Below, in pieces: positions 45,884 to 55,622 of a stretch of 64,000 nucleotides of DNA. The stretch spans positions 496,001 through 560,000 of the forward strand of contig NZ_CP115859.1 of assembly GCF_027920545.1 (NCBI RefSeq), written 5' to 3'. Every line of letters begins with the position of its first letter. Within the stretch, counting starts at the first letter, position 1. The position numbers and the translations under genes are program-made. This DNA comes from Chryseobacterium camelliae (GTDB lineage Bacteria > Bacteroidota > Bacteroidia > Flavobacteriales > Weeksellaceae). Under the pieces are notes generated by a model. It worked only from the letters and a program-made list of their open reading frames with translations, was not told where the DNA came from and did not search any database.

Positions 45884-46480
45884 TTATTGATTTTCTGTTT
45901 CGGGCTGAATCCTTTTTGTTCTGAAAAACGCTCCGAAAAATACTGACAAAACTACGTAAAATATCAGAATTGCTGCAAAATATCCTGAAAAATGACTTGC
46001 CGTAAGCATATCTTTTCCTTTCACGATCTCAGGATTAAATCTTTGAAGCCCTTCTTTATACTTCTGCTCCAGTTCATCGATGTCTTTTTGATGCTTTAAA
46101 ATCTTTTTTGCAGAAGTATATTCTGCATCAAGTTCAGATTTTTGTCTGGTTACATATTGATAATTCAGAAGCTTTTTAGCATCCGTATCTACAAAATTCA
46201 AAAATGCATAGATACTGAACACAGAAAGAATCCCTCCTATAAACATCGGCACGAATGCTCTTTTGAATGCATCTCTGAAACTCACCTCTCTATGAGAGTT
46301 CCAATAAGATTTTACCGACCAAAAAGCGGTTGCGGCATATAAAATAGGTAAAAAGAAAGCATTGGCTTTCAATGAAATATCAAAATAATTGATACCTGAG
46401 AAAAAATAATACACTACAAAAAAAACAATCATTGTAGCGATAAAAAGTATAATTCCTAATGTTGATGGACTTTTCGTCAT
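45884..46480 (-). CDS. DUF4199 membrane protein
   Basis: 198 aa from the ATG at 46480; the longer frame to 46528 adds an unsupported leader. Four membrane helices, with a charged coiled-coil loop between helices 3 and 4 (HQKDIDELEQKYKEGLQRFN). HREVSFRDAFKRAFVPMFIG is characteristic of DUF4199 (PF13858). Function unknown. It lies 19 bases before the GT2 gene, so the two are co-transcribed. Confidence 0.82.
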   Translation of the reverse strand: MTKSPSTLGIILFIATMIVFFVVYYFFSGINYFDISLKANAFFLPILYAATAFWSVKSYWNSHREVSFRDAFKRAFVPMFIGGILSVFSIYAFLNFVDTDAKKLLNYQYVTRQKSELDAEYTSAKKILKHQKDIDELEQKYKEGLQRFNPEIVKGKDMLTASHFSGYFAAILIFYVVLSVFFGAFFRTKRIQPETENQ

Positions 46481-46580
46481 ATTTAAATTTTTTGAAAAAA
46501 GTTGAAAAATTATTATTCTAAATCTCAATTATTTAGCACTGTCATTAGACTTTTCCAACTATTTTTTCTTTAATAATGTT

Positions 46581-46609
46581 TTGAAGTTTATAAAATATTC
46601 CTACCTTTG
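46581..46609 (+). promoter_or_regulatory. Promoter of the SRP RNA
   Basis: TTG at 46581 and TACCTTTG at 46602-46609 with 18 bases between them, a good Bacteroidetes sigma-A promoter. The RNA starts about four bases after the -7 element. Confidence 0.65.
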
Positions 46610-46613
46610 CAAC

Positions 46614-46706
46614 GGCAAGTCCTAAACAACCAGCTCCTGAGAATCCTCCAGGGTGGGAACGCAGCAAAGGTAATCGGTTGTAGCGGTGTGATTTAGGTAG
46701 CTTGCC
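46614..46706 (+). ncRNA. ffs: Signal recognition particle RNA (small type)
   Basis: A 93-base hairpin RNA. The outer stem pairs GGCAAG (46614) with CTTGCC (46701). The conserved core GGTGGGAACGCAGCAAAGG holds the GGAA tetraloop region and the symmetric internal loop that bind Ffh. A flanking stem CAACC / GGTTG is also visible. It is the 4.5S-type SRP RNA for co-translational targeting to the membrane. A minus-strand ORF (46545-46808) over it is an artefact. Confidence 0.9.
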
Positions 46707-46815
46707 ATTTTTTATTGGTTTAAGTTGAAGAGAGGTAATTTGAAAATTATCTTTTTTTGTTTCTAAATACTTCAACATTTTTATTCTGATTTTCAAATTA
46801 CCTTTCAATATTTAT

Positions 46816-47502
46816 TTAAAATTCGAACTCCTCTCCCAATTTTGGTAAAACAAGCTCTACATTTTTATCAGCAAAATGCTTCAATGCACTTTCATGATTA
46901 ATTTCAATCGCAGGGAAAGTATCAAAATGGCATCCGATAACTTTTGGAGTTTTCAATAATTCTGATGCTGCAAAAGCTGCTTTTCTCGGACACATGGTAT
47001 AGTGACTGCCAATCGGAAGGATGGAAAGGTCTAAATTCCCGAATAATCTCGGAAACAGCTCCATATCAGCCATTACTCCTGTATCTCCTGCCAAATACAT
47101 GTTTTTACCTTCAGGAAGTCTGAAAATATATCCTACAGGAACGCCTCCGTAGCTTCCATCCGGGAAAGAACTTGTATGGTGAGCCGGAACCATAGAAATT
47201 TTAAGATCGTCGATTTTTGCCGACCCTCCTAAGTTCACATCATCTGTATTTTTTGCATTTTTAAAGTATCCGCAGATTTCCGGAACAGCAATAAGGGTAG
47301 CTTCAGGGTAAAACTGCAATACTTCTTCTACATCTGCAATATGATCTCCATGCGCATGAGTCAGCAAAATATAATCAATTTTCTGAGCCGAAATATCAAA
47401 CCCCGATTCTGCTTTCTTGTAATTGTAGAAAGGATCGCACAAAATTGTTTTGTCTTTATACGTGAACAAAAAGCAGTTTTGTCCCAGGTATTTTATTTTC
47501 AT
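46816..47502 (-). CDS. UPF0173 metal-dependent hydrolase (metallo-beta-lactamase fold)
   Basis: 228 aa. The metal-site motif is LLTHAHGDHIAD (H49, H51, D53, H54), with further ligands in PAHHTSS, AGDTGV and GCHFDTF. Features match the UPF0173 family, whose substrate is not known. Cytosolic, single gene; a repeat copy lies just upstream. Confidence 0.88.
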   Translation of the reverse strand: MKIKYLGQNCFLFTYKDKTILCDPFYNYKKAESGFDISAQKIDYILLTHAHGDHIADVEEVLQFYPEATLIAVPEICGYFKNAKNTDDVNLGGSAKIDDLKISMVPAHHTSSFPDGSYGGVPVGYIFRLPEGKNMYLAGDTGVMADMELFPRLFGNLDLSILPIGSHYTMCPRKAAFAASELLKTPKVIGCHFDTFPAIEINHESALKHFADKNVELVLPKLGEEFEF

Positions 47503-47528
47503 TTTTAATTTATTTTAAATTTATACTA

Positions 47529-47629
47529 AGATGCTTCGGCTCGGCTCAGCTTGACAGCGCTAATACTAACTGATCTAAGTCGATCTATTAATTATTCACA
47601 ATGTCATACTGAACTTATCGAAGCATCTT
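47529..47629. repeat. Intergenic inverted repeat, copy 4
   Basis: Arms AGATGCTTCGGCTCGGCTCA (left, ending GCTTGACA) and TGTCATACTGAACTTATCGA (right, ending AGCATCTT) bound a ~45-base A/T-rich centre. Related to the other three copies. Confidence 0.6.
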
Positions 47630-47631
47630 TT

Positions 47632-48078
47632 TTATTTTGATGGAAATTTATCCTCAATTAACCTCAAATTAATTCCGTGTTCCAGATAGGCTTTGCATCC
47701 ATCAAGAACGGTTGTGAAACCACCTGTATTATCATTAACTGCTTTTAAAAGATCTTCTCCTTCCTGAGAAAATCCGTAGTTTTTAATCACAACCAGAGTT
47801 CCTTTCTCCATTTCTTTGAATTCGTAGTCTACATTCGTTACAGGCTCTCCCCAAACCGTTTTTATCAATTGATTTTTAACAATTTGATGAACACTTACCT
47901 CCGTTTTCACTCCATACATTTCCCATTCCCAGGTCACCGTTTTTCCTTCTTCCAGTTTTCCGGTTGATTTTGTAAACCAAAATTGAGTCGTTACTTCCGG
48001 ATTGATAAATGCTTCAAAAACAACTTCAATCGGCTTTCTGATCAGCATTTGAGCTTCTACGTAGACATTTGAATTCAT
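47632..48078 (-). CDS. SRPBCC (AHSA1-like) protein
   Basis: 148 aa. MLIRKPIEVVFEAFINPEVT, the W-rich QFWFTKSTGKLEEGKTVTWEW and the C-terminal GFTTVLDGCKAYLEHG are typical of the AHSA1/START-like ligand-binding domain. No catalytic function is known. Its start is 12 bases after the menA stop, so it is probably the last gene of a menB-menA transcript. Confidence 0.85.
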   Translation of the reverse strand: MNSNVYVEAQMLIRKPIEVVFEAFINPEVTTQFWFTKSTGKLEEGKTVTWEWEMYGVKTEVSVHQIVKNQLIKTVWGEPVTNVDYEFKEMEKGTLVVIKNYGFSQEGEDLLKAVNDNTGGFTTVLDGCKAYLEHGINLRLIEDKFPSK

Positions 48079-48090
48079 AATTTTTATATT

Positions 48091-49020
48091 TTAATGAAAA
48101 AAATTAAGTCCAAAAGCGGTAAGAACAGCCATTACAAAAGTCATAATTCCCACCTGTTTTAAAAACGGATCCAGCTCTCTAGGGTTTTTCACGGCCATGA
48201 TTTTTCTTCTCACCTTCATTAAGGGAAGCATCAGAATCATTACAATGAAAACATAATAATTTTGAGTCTGGAAGAATCCGTTTACTCCTAAAAATAGTAG
48301 AATTAAGATCAAAGGAAGCTGTAACAGAATCATTTCATAAATCATTGCATTTTTGAATCCGATTCTTAATGCAAAGCTATTTTTCCCTGATAATTTATCG
48401 CTTTCGATATCTCTCATATTGTTAAGGTTAAGAACCGCCATGCTCATCATCCCAATCGCTGCTCCCGGCAATAGCATATCCCAGCTAAACGATTTTGTAA
48501 ATAAGAAATAACTTCCGCAAACCGAAACCAAACCGAAAAATACAAATACGAAAACATCACCTAATCCCATATATCCGTAAGGCTTTTTACCAACCGTATA
48601 GCCAATTGCCGCTAAAATACAAGCCACTCCCAACCCGATGAAAATGTAAAATTCATTCATATAATTCGGAATAAAAGCAATATATAAAAGCGCAATAGTT
48701 GCTATAAAAGATAAAGCTGAGAAAAGAATGACTGCATTTCTCATTTGTTTTGCAGTAATTTTTCCTGACGCAACTGCTCTTGCTTCTGCTTCTGAAGCTC
48801 TTTTTGCATCCGTTCCTTTTACCCCGTCTCCATAATCATTCGCATAGTTGGAAAGAACCTGATACAGCAAGGTTACTACGAGTGCCAACGCAAAAATTTT
48901 CCAGTCCCAAAATCCGCCTTCACCATAAAGCCTCCATTTTGCAATGAAAGCTCCCATGATAATCCCACTTAAAGAAAGTGGCAATGTTCTAAGCCTTGCG
49001 GCTTTTATCCAATCAGTCAT
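48091..49020 (-). CDS. menA: 1,4-dihydroxy-2-naphthoate polyprenyltransferase
   Basis: Adds the polyprenyl chain to DHNA in menaquinone synthesis. 309 aa from the ATG at 49020; a longer frame to 49041 runs into an intergenic hairpin. UbiA-type membrane protein: ARLRTLPLSLSGIIMG, the Asp motif NYANDYGDGVKGTDAKRA and the second NNMRDIESDKLSGKNS. About nine helices. It lies downstream of menB. Confidence 0.93.
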   Translation of the reverse strand: MTDWIKAARLRTLPLSLSGIIMGAFIAKWRLYGEGGFWDWKIFALALVVTLLYQVLSNYANDYGDGVKGTDAKRASEAEARAVASGKITAKQMRNAVILFSALSFIATIALLYIAFIPNYMNEFYIFIGLGVACILAAIGYTVGKKPYGYMGLGDVFVFVFFGLVSVCGSYFLFTKSFSWDMLLPGAAIGMMSMAVLNLNNMRDIESDKLSGKNSFALRIGFKNAMIYEMILLQLPLILILLFLGVNGFFQTQNYYVFIVMILMLPLMKVRRKIMAVKNPRELDPFLKQVGIMTFVMAVLTAFGLNFFH

Positions 49021-49029
49021 AAATTTATA

Positions 49030-49095
49030 AGTAATGAGCAATGAGTAATAAGTAATGAAAAAGATTGCTCATTACTTATTACTCATTACTAATGT
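49030..49095. repeat. Perfect hairpin repeat between menB and menA
   Basis: ATGAGTAATAAGTAATGA (49041-49058) and its exact complement TCATTACTTATTACTCAT (49069-49086) with a 10-base loop, built from the GTAATGA repeat unit. It sits in the spacer between menB stop and menA start. Confidence 0.7.
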
Positions 49096-49931
49096 TATGA
49101 TATCCACTTATCTTTTCCGAAATCCGGCTTTCTTTTTTCCAAGAATGCGTTTCTTCCTTCTTTTGCTTCTTCCGTCATATAAGCCAAACGTGTTGCTTCA
49201 CCTGCAAAAACCTGCTGACCAACCATTCCGTCATCTGTAAGGTTCATTGCAAATTTCAGCATTCTGATGGATGTCGGAGATTTTGCTAAAATTTCCTGAG
49301 CCCATTCATAAGCTGTATCTTCTAATTCATCATGAGGAATTACAGCATTTACCATTCCCATTTCGAAAGCTTCCTGAGCAGAATAATTTCTCCCTAAAAA
49401 GAAGATTTCACGAGCTTTTTTCTGTCCAACCATTTTTGCCAGATATGCAGAGCCGTATCCTCCGTCAAAACTTGTAACATCCGCATCGGTCTGCTTGAAA
49501 ATAGCATGTTCTTTGCTTGCTAAAGTTAAATCACAAACAACATGAAGAGAATGACCTCCACCAACAGCCCATCCCGGAACAACCGCAATTACAGCTTTTG
49601 GCATGAAACGAATCAAACGCTGAACTTCTAAAATATTCAAACGGTGTCTTCCATCTTCTCCCACATACCCTTGATGTCCTCTCGCCTTTTGATCACCTCC
49701 ACTACAGAAAGCCCAGCCTCCGTCTTTCGGACTTGGCCCTTCTCCTGAAAGTAATACAACCCCGATTGACGGATCTTCTGAAGCATCATAAAAAGCATCA
49801 TATAATTCCGAAGTAGTCTTAGGTCTGAAAGCGTTGCGAATTTCCGGTCTGTTGAAAGCAATTCTTGCTACACCATTACATTTTTTGTACGTAATATCAT
49901 CGTATTCTTTGACGGTTTTCCACTCGATCAT
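49095..49931 (-). CDS. menB: 1,4-dihydroxy-2-naphthoyl-CoA synthase
   Basis: Closes the second ring of DHNA-CoA from o-succinylbenzoyl-CoA. 278 aa from the ATG at 49931. Crotonase fold: ARIAFNRPEIRNAFRP, CSGGDQKARG, VGGGHSLHVVCDLTLAS and TSFDGGYGSAYLAKMVG. A longer frame to 49967 is rejected, as a TAnnTTTG element lies inside it. Its stop lies at the edge of the hairpin repeat before menA. Confidence 0.95.
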   Translation of the reverse strand: MIEWKTVKEYDDITYKKCNGVARIAFNRPEIRNAFRPKTTSELYDAFYDASEDPSIGVVLLSGEGPSPKDGGWAFCSGGDQKARGHQGYVGEDGRHRLNILEVQRLIRFMPKAVIAVVPGWAVGGGHSLHVVCDLTLASKEHAIFKQTDADVTSFDGGYGSAYLAKMVGQKKAREIFFLGRNYSAQEAFEMGMVNAVIPHDELEDTAYEWAQEILAKSPTSIRMLKFAMNLTDDGMVGQQVFAGEATRLAYMTEEAKEGRNAFLEKRKPDFGKDKWIS

Positions 49932-49948
49932 TTTTGTAAAATTTTTCT

Positions 49949-49956
49949 CAAAGATA
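49949..49956 (-). promoter_or_regulatory. -7 element of menB
   Basis: Minus strand reads TATCTTTG, 17 bases before the menB ATG. No clear -33 partner. Confidence 0.4.
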
Positions 49957-50148
49957 CGGAATTGCAAAGAATTTTAACATTGATTTTTGATGATAATCAT
50001 TGGTAAATTGATTAGAATTTTTAGTCAAATTTATTATTTAATGAATTGGATTTTTCAAACCATTATAAGCTTTAAATCATCATTCTAACAGAGGAGAGGA
50101 AAAATCCAAAGCAATAGATTTTTTATTAAGATTCAGTGAATAAAAAAA

Positions 50149-50172
50149 CCGAAACAAACTGAATTGTTCCGG
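50149..50172 (-). terminator. Terminator after the TPR gene
   Basis: Stem CCGAAACAA / TTGTTCCGG with one G-U type position, followed on the minus strand by a T7 run, after the TPR gene stop at 50201. Confidence 0.6.
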
Positions 50173-50200
50173 CTTCATATTTTATTTCAGGTTTCTAAAA

Positions 50201-51247
50201 TTATTTAGGCTGCTTAGCTTGAATTTCGGCTTCTTTAGCCTTCATTTCATTAAATTTTGCCTGATTCTTAGTGATACTATATAACTCTTTTAATGTAGAA
50301 ATAACATCTAAATTTTCAGGCTGAGCTTTATACCAACTTTCAGCATGAGGCAACGCCTGATTAAATCTTGCTTTTCTTGCTTCAATAAGTTCAGTCGCCT
50401 TATCCGGGTTGGTTTTTCTTATTGCATTAATTTCTTTTACTGCGGAATCATCGTCACCAATAGTTGTAAATACCAAATTTTGGTATGCATTCCCTATAAG
50501 CTTAGCATCATTACCTCCCAATTCAATTGCTTTTTTAAATGTTGCTGTTGCATCAGAAACTGTTGCAGGATTTTTAGACTGTAAAACTCCTAAATTATAC
50601 CAGTTTGTAGCATCATTAGGGTTTTTAGCCAACTGCTCTTTCAGGTTCTGCATAAATTTATCTGTGTTTCCAGACGCATATAATGCAGTTCCCTGATATT
50701 CTTTTAATTTAGCATTATTAGGATATTTTGCCAGTCCTTTTTCAATAATTGCCAAAGCCTCGTCATTTTTCTTAGCATTTAACAATAATGTTGATAAAGT
50801 TTCGTACAAATCTGATTCAACACTCTTGCTTTGTTCAGTTTTAAAATCTGAATAATCTTTTGAAGAAGTTTTCTTTAATAGTTCCCAAGTATTTTTATCA
50901 TATGATGTAACCTGGCCTGTCTTATTATCTTTCGCGGTATACGTTGTTTGAACGCCAGTATATCCTGAATTAATCAAATCAGTATAGATTTTTATAGCAG
51001 GATCTATACTATTTGCTAACGCATAGCTTAATCCAGCATAATACATATACGTCTTATCATCCTGTCCGCTAGTTTTCAACAACTCATACACTTCCATAAA
51101 CTTTGGAGCTGCAACAGTATAATTTTTAGCATTATAAGCATCCATAGCTGTTTTATTAGCAGCTTGTAGCTTTGCATTTACATCTTCTTTTTGTCCAAAA
51201 ACAAAAGCCGATGCAACAATAGCTATACCTAAAATTAGTTTCTTCAT
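50201..51247 (-). CDS. Exported tetratricopeptide-repeat protein
   Basis: 348 aa. Signal peptide ends SAFVFGQ. TPR-type repeats span about 25-330, for example AIIEKGLAKYPNNAKLKEYQ and NPNDATNWYNLGVLQSKNPA. A periplasmic scaffold or adaptor; the partner is unknown. It lies between gyrA and menB and may be transcribed after gyrA, as only 29 bases separate them. Confidence 0.82.
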   Translation of the reverse strand: MKKLILGIAIVASAFVFGQKEDVNAKLQAANKTAMDAYNAKNYTVAAPKFMEVYELLKTSGQDDKTYMYYAGLSYALANSIDPAIKIYTDLINSGYTGVQTTYTAKDNKTGQVTSYDKNTWELLKKTSSKDYSDFKTEQSKSVESDLYETLSTLLLNAKKNDEALAIIEKGLAKYPNNAKLKEYQGTALYASGNTDKFMQNLKEQLAKNPNDATNWYNLGVLQSKNPATVSDATATFKKAIELGGNDAKLIGNAYQNLVFTTIGDDDSAVKEINAIRKTNPDKATELIEARKARFNQALPHAESWYKAQPENLDVISTLKELYSITKNQAKFNEMKAKEAEIQAKQPK

Positions 51248-51276
51248 AATAACTATTTTATATTAATTGTACAATT

Positions 51277-53865
51277 TTATTCTTCTGAATCAGAATTCTC
51301 CGTTTCCTCACCAGCATTTTCATTTTCCACATGAGGTATTTCTGTATTGCTTTCTGCGTTATCAGTTAAAGTTTCTCCTTCTCCATCAATTTCTTCAGAA
51401 TCTTCTTCTACATCTTTATCCATTGCTACTTTTGCGATAGCTGCGATTTCGTCATTTTTCTTAAGGTTGATCAATCTTACACCCTGGGTATTTCTACCCA
51501 TTACCCTCATTTCATCCATTCCCATTCTGATCGCAACACCGGATTTATTGATAATCATTAATCCGTCTTCATCTGTTACATTTTGAATCGCAATCAGATT
51601 TCCTGTTTTTTCAGTAATATTCAGGGTAATAACTCCTTTTCCTCCCCTGTTGGTAATTCTGTAGTCTTCTACTGCCGTTCTCTTCCCGTATCCTTTTTCA
51701 GATACTACAAGAACGGTTTCATTTTCCACATCATTCACAACAATCATACCAATCGCTTCGTCATTATCCTCCATCATAATACCACGCACCCCGATAGATC
51801 CTCTACCTACTTCTCTTACTTTTTCTTCAGGGAAACGGATACATTTACCATTTTTCGTAGCGATCATGATTTGAGAGTTTCCGTTCGTTAAATAAGCACC
51901 TAACAATTGGTCATTATCTCTAATTTCAATTGCATTTACTCCATTAATTCTCGGTCTTGAATAAGCTTCCAAAGATGTTTTCTTAATAGTTCCGTTTTTC
52001 GTTACCATTACAACACTCATTTGGTTGACGTATTCAGCATCCTTTAAGTTATTGGTTCTGATATATGCTTTAATCTTATCGTCCGGCTCAATGTTAATTA
52101 AGTTTTGCACCGCTCTTCCTTTAGCCGTTTTGGAACCTTCCGGAATTTCGAATACTCTTAACCAATAACATCTGCCTTTTTCTGTAAAAAACAACATATA
52201 CTGGTGGTTGGTTGCAGAAACAATATATTCCAAGAAATCGGAATCTCTTGTCGTTGCCGCTTTATTTCCTACCCCACCTCTACTTTGAACTTTATATTCT
52301 GAAAGTGATGTTCTCTTAATATACCCTGCATGTGAAATTGTAAGAACCACCGCTTCATTTGGAATAATATCTTCGATAGACATTTCACCTCCTGAATAAT
52401 CGATCTCCGTTCTTCTTTCGTCGCCGTATTTTTCTTTAATTTCAATTAATTCATCCTTGATAATCTGGAATCTTCTTGGTTCATTAGCCAAAATATCTTC
52501 CAAGTCAGCAATTTCTTTCATGATTGCATCGTACTCATCACGGATTTTATCAAGCTCCATTCCTGTCAAACGAGCAAGACGTAAGTCCAGAATCGCCTGA
52601 GCCTGAATTTCAGAAAGCTCGAATGCTTCAATCAATCCTTCTTTTGCAGCCTGTGGATTTGCAGAATGACGGATAATCGAGATCGCTCTGTCTAAAGCAT
52701 CCTGCGTTCCGATCACTTTCATGAAACCTTCTAAGATATGAGCTCTTTCTTTCGCTTTTTTAAGCTCGTATTGAGTTCTTCTTACAATAACTTCATGTCT
52801 GTGCTCCACAAAATGATGGATGATATCTTTTAGATTTAATTGTTCCGGTCTGCCATGCACCAAAGCAATATTATTGACACTGAAAGAAGTCTGAAGCGCA
52901 GTATATTTGTATAATAAGTTTAAAACAACATTCGGAATCGCATCGTTTTTCAATTCATAAACAATACGAAGACCTCTTCTGTCCGACTCATCCCTGATTT
53001 CATAAATTCCGGGAATTTTTTCATCTTTAACAAGTTCGGCTGTTCTTGCAATCATCTCCGCCTTGTTTACCTGATAAGGAATTTCGTTGATAATAATTGC
53101 ATTTCGGTTTCCGATTTCTTCGAAAGCCACTTTAGCTCTGAGAACTACCCTTCCTCTACCTGTATGGAAAGCATCCCTTACGCCATCATACCCGTAAATA
53201 ATCCCACCTGTAGGAAAATCCGGAGCAATGATGTGCTGCATTAGTTCATCAATCGTAATTTCTCTGTTGTCAATATAAGCACAGATTGCATTTACAGCTT
53301 CCGTTAAATTATGAGGAGCCATATTTGTCGCCATCCCTACTGCAATACCCGAAGTTCCGTTTACCAAAAGGTTTGGAATTTTTGAAGGCATTACGGTCGG
53401 TTCCTGCAAACTGTCGTCAAAGTTATTCTGAAAATCAACTGTTTCTTTATCTAAATCCGAAAGAACCTCGTCAGAGATTTTTTTCAGTCTTGCTTCGGTG
53501 TAACGCATTGCTGCAGGCGGGTCACCGTCCATTGAACCGAAGTTACCCTGACCATCTACCTGAGGATAACGCAAACTCCAGTCCTGAGCCATTCTCACCA
53601 TTGCATCATATACAGAAGAGTCTCCATGCGGGTGATATTTACCCAGAACATCCCCAACAATTCTCGCAGATTTTAAATATTTTCTATTAGAAAAAACCCC
53701 TAATCCATACATACCGTAAAGCACTCTTCTATGAACGGGTTTCAAGCCGTCTCTTACGTCAGGTAGCGCTCTTGAAACGATAACCGACATCGAATAATCG
53801 ATATAAGACGACTTCATTTCATCAACAATGTTGATAGGAATTAATCTTTCTCCTTCTTTTTGCAT
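51277..53865 (-). CDS. gyrA: DNA gyrase subunit A
   Basis: 862 aa from the ATG at 53865. The active-site Tyr is in [10 protein letters not shown]. The quinolone-resistance region is [20 protein letters not shown], with Ser and Asp intact at the positions equivalent to E. coli 83 and 87. A GyrA box is seen ([10 protein letters not shown]), so it is gyrase, not topoisomerase IV. The C-terminal tail (last ~50 residues) is very acidic. Confidence 0.97.
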   Translation of the reverse strand: MQKEGERLIPINIVDEMKSSYIDYSMSVIVSRALPDVRDGLKPVHRRVLYGMYGLGVFSNRKYLKSARIVGDVLGKYHPHGDSSVYDAMVRMAQDWSLRYPQVDGQGNFGSMDGDPPAAMRYTEARLKKISDEVLSDLDKETVDFQNNFDDSLQEPTVMPSKIPNLLVNGTSGIAVGMATNMAPHNLTEAVNAICAYIDNREITIDELMQHIIAPDFPTGGIIYGYDGVRDAFHTGRGRVVLRAKVAFEEIGNRNAIIINEIPYQVNKAEMIARTAELVKDEKIPGIYEIRDESDRRGLRIVYELKNDAIPNVVLNLLYKYTALQTSFSVNNIALVHGRPEQLNLKDIIHHFVEHRHEVIVRRTQYELKKAKERAHILEGFMKVIGTQDALDRAISIIRHSANPQAAKEGLIEAFELSEIQAQAILDLRLARLTGMELDKIRDEYDAIMKEIADLEDILANEPRRFQIIKDELIEIKEKYGDERRTEIDYSGGEMSIEDIIPNEAVVLTISHAGYIKRTSLSEYKVQSRGGVGNKAATTRDSDFLEYIVSATNHQYMLFFTEKGRCYWLRVFEIPEGSKTAKGRAVQNLINIEPDDKIKAYIRTNNLKDAEYVNQMSVVMVTKNGTIKKTSLEAYSRPRINGVNAIEIRDNDQLLGAYLTNGNSQIMIATKNGKCIRFPEEKVREVGRGSIGVRGIMMEDNDEAIGMIVVNDVENETVLVVSEKGYGKRTAVEDYRITNRGGKGVITLNITEKTGNLIAIQNVTDEDGLMIINKSGVAIRMGMDEMRVMGRNTQGVRLINLKKNDEIAAIAKVAMDKDVEEDSEEIDGEGETLTDNAESNTEIPHVENENAGEETENSDSEE

Positions 53866-54014
53866 AAACAAATTTTATTATAATGATAGTCAGACGCTTA
53901 GCTGTATGTCTGAAAATTATTCTTTTCGAATTTTTATTAACGGGCTAATTTACGAAAAATTTGCCGATTTTTGCAGTAAAATTTATCCACAGAATCTTAA
54001 AAATTCATAAAAAT

Positions 54015-54329
54015 ATGAGCGTATTAAGTATAACTTTCCACTGCACGAAAACTCATCTTGAAGAATGGGAAAATTATATTGACGAAACACTGGTTTTAAT
54101 GACAGAAAATTTAATGGATGTTAACAAATATATTCTTTCTGAAGTTCACAGTGATTATATTGAAGACGGAAAAAACTATAATCTTCTTTTAATTTTTGAT
54201 AATGATGATCTGAGAGAAGATTTTGTAAAAAGTGAGCTGGAGAATATTGCAGAAAGAATCGAAACCAAGTTCGGGCAGGAAGTAATGATTTTTAATACTT
54301 TCCTCAACCCTAAGAAAACCAGACTTTAA
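54015..54329 (+). CDS. DUF4286 family protein
   Basis: 104 aa from the ATG at 54015; a longer frame starts at 53961 but overlaps the gyrA promoter region. VLSITFHCTKTHLEEWENYI and GQEVMIFNTFLNPKKTRL are the family landmarks (PF14114). A small cytosolic protein of unknown role that is common next to gyrA in Flavobacteriia. It is divergent from gyrA. Confidence 0.8.
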   Translation: MSVLSITFHCTKTHLEEWENYIDETLVLMTENLMDVNKYILSEVHSDYIEDGKNYNLLLIFDNDDLREDFVKSELENIAERIETKFGQEVMIFNTFLNPKKTRL

Positions 54330-54343
54330 TGTAAAATATAAAC

Positions 54344-54370
54344 AAAAGCACTGAAAATTTCAGTGCTTTT
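54344..54370. terminator. Bidirectional terminator
   Basis: A 13-bp stem AAAAGCACTGAAA / TTTCAGTGCTTTT between the convergent DUF4286 and His-rich genes. Confidence 0.8.
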
Positions 54371-54382
54371 TATTTTTTCATC

Positions 54383-54571
54383 TTAGTGATGTCTATGACC
54401 GTGACCTCTGTGTTTGTAATGTCCGTTACCATGACCTCCCTTTTTTTCATAGATGTATATTCTTTTAGCATGTCCGGGAGGCACCCTTCTTCCATGATGC
54501 TCATGAATGATACATGAAGTTAACATGAGCATTACTGTTGTTGCTCCTACAATTTTAATCAATCCTTTCAT
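54383..54571 (-). CDS. Small His/Gly-rich lipoprotein
   Basis: 62 aa. Lipobox VMLMLTSCII. The mature part is VPPGHAKRIYIYEKKGGHGN followed by HYKHRGHGHRHH, with over ten His. The PPGHAKR segment is seen in small Bacteroidetes proteins often mislabelled as quinol oxidase subunit. Metal binding is plausible but not shown. Confidence 0.6.
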   Translation of the reverse strand: MKGLIKIVGATTVMLMLTSCIIHEHHGRRVPPGHAKRIYIYEKKGGHGNGHYKHRGHGHRHH

Positions 54572-54710
54572 TTTTCCACTTTTTCAAATTTCTACATCGG
54601 AAATAATCAATCATAATGCCAAAGTATTAAACATAAAATAATTTTAACAACAGATTAAAAAGAAATTATTGATTATTAAGTACTTTAGTATTCAAAAATT
54701 TATAAATAAA

Positions 54711-54736
54711 AAATGACTGTAAAAAAACAGCCATTT
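54711..54736 (-). terminator. Terminator after the His-rich gene
   Basis: Stem AAATGACTGT / ACAGCCATTT, with one G-U position on the minus strand, just after the stop. Confidence 0.6.
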
Positions 54737-54745
54737 ATATTCTTT

Positions 54746-55021
54746 TTATAATTTCACGATAATTACCGGTCTGCTATGATAAACCCGGTATGGTCTATGA
54801 GAATAATACCTATGTCTTACAGGCTTGTAATAATGCCTTTTATAATAATGTCTTGATGGTCTGTGATAAGCAACAGATCTGTGATGCGGCCTATGACCGT
54901 GGTAATAATGTCTTTTCGGACCGTGACCATGACCATGTCCTCTCTGCATAGGAGAAGCCTGATAGAATGCAAAAGAAAAGATGATCAAAAAAAATCCTAA
55001 TGTTTTAGTTAAAAAATTCAT
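54746..55021 (-). CDS. Small His/Tyr/Arg-rich exported protein
   Basis: 91 aa. Signal peptide (LGFFLIIFSFAFYQASP) followed by GHGHGHGPKRHYYHGHRPHH and several repeats of H-Y-Y-K/R. Very basic, rich in His and Tyr. No family recognised. It lies near the His-rich lipoprotein on the same strand, and the two may act in metal binding or as an envelope matrix component. Confidence 0.6.
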   Translation of the reverse strand: MNFLTKTLGFFLIIFSFAFYQASPMQRGHGHGHGPKRHYYHGHRPHHRSVAYHRPSRHYYKRHYYKPVRHRYYSHRPYRVYHSRPVIIVKL

Positions 55022-55127
55022 AGCGCGTTATTTTCAAATTTACTTTACGAAACTTACAAGACTGGTGCCAATAATGTATTATTATTAAATCCTATGAAAA
55101 TTTTAAGAAACTTTATTATTTTTTTTG

Positions 55128-55622
55128 TTAAAAAATCACCTCACTTCTCCTTTCGAGCATCATCACATCTTTCCATTCACCGTTTAGCTTTCCTATTTTC
55201 TTTCTTGTTCCGACAATCCGGAATCCGTTTTTCTGATGTGCTTTTAAAGCTCCTTCATTTTCAGGGAAGATGTTCGTCTGTAAGGTCCAGAACTTATGGT
55301 TTTCACTATCCAAAATCATCTTTTTAAGCAACACCGAACCCAATCCTTTCCCCTGATAATCATTATCAAAATAAATGCTTACTTCCGCCACTCCTCTGAA
55401 ACTTTCTCTTTTACTCACAGGCTTCAGAGCGCACCACCCTACAACCTGGTTGGTTTCATTTTCCAAAACCCAGCGGCAATCGTTGAAATAATCCATATTC
55501 CAGGCCTCTGCTGTGGGAACTGTTGTTTCAAACGTGGCAATTCCCCCTTCAACACCTTGTTTAAAAATTTCCAACACTCTGGCTTCATCATTAGGAAGCA
55601 TTTCTCTAAGTTCGTAGTTCAT
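55128..55622 (-). CDS. GNAT family N-acetyltransferase (PAT-like)
   Basis: 164 aa. The fold-specific segment is VSIYFDNDYQGKGLGSVLLK (acetyl-CoA loop Q-x2-G-x-G), and NIFPENEGALKAHQKNGF follows. The N-terminus resembles phosphinothricin-type acetyltransferases, but the substrate is not known. Its start follows the DUF421 stop immediately. Confidence 0.88.
   Translation of the reverse strand: MNYELREMLPNDEARVLEIFKQGVEGGIATFETTVPTAEAWNMDYFNDCRWVLENETNQVVGWCALKPVSKRESFRGVAEVSIYFDNDYQGKGLGSVLLKKMILDSENHKFWTLQTNIFPENEGALKAHQKNGFRIVGTRKKIGKLNGEWKDVMMLERRSEVIF

Noticed and set aside
46545..46808. An 87-aa minus-strand ORF
   Set aside because: It lies across the SRP RNA on the plus strand, has no family, and is explained by the structured RNA.
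49021..49041. Longer menA start (to 49041)
   Set aside because: It reads into the hairpin repeat spacer. TDWIKAARLRTL is the normal start of MenA.
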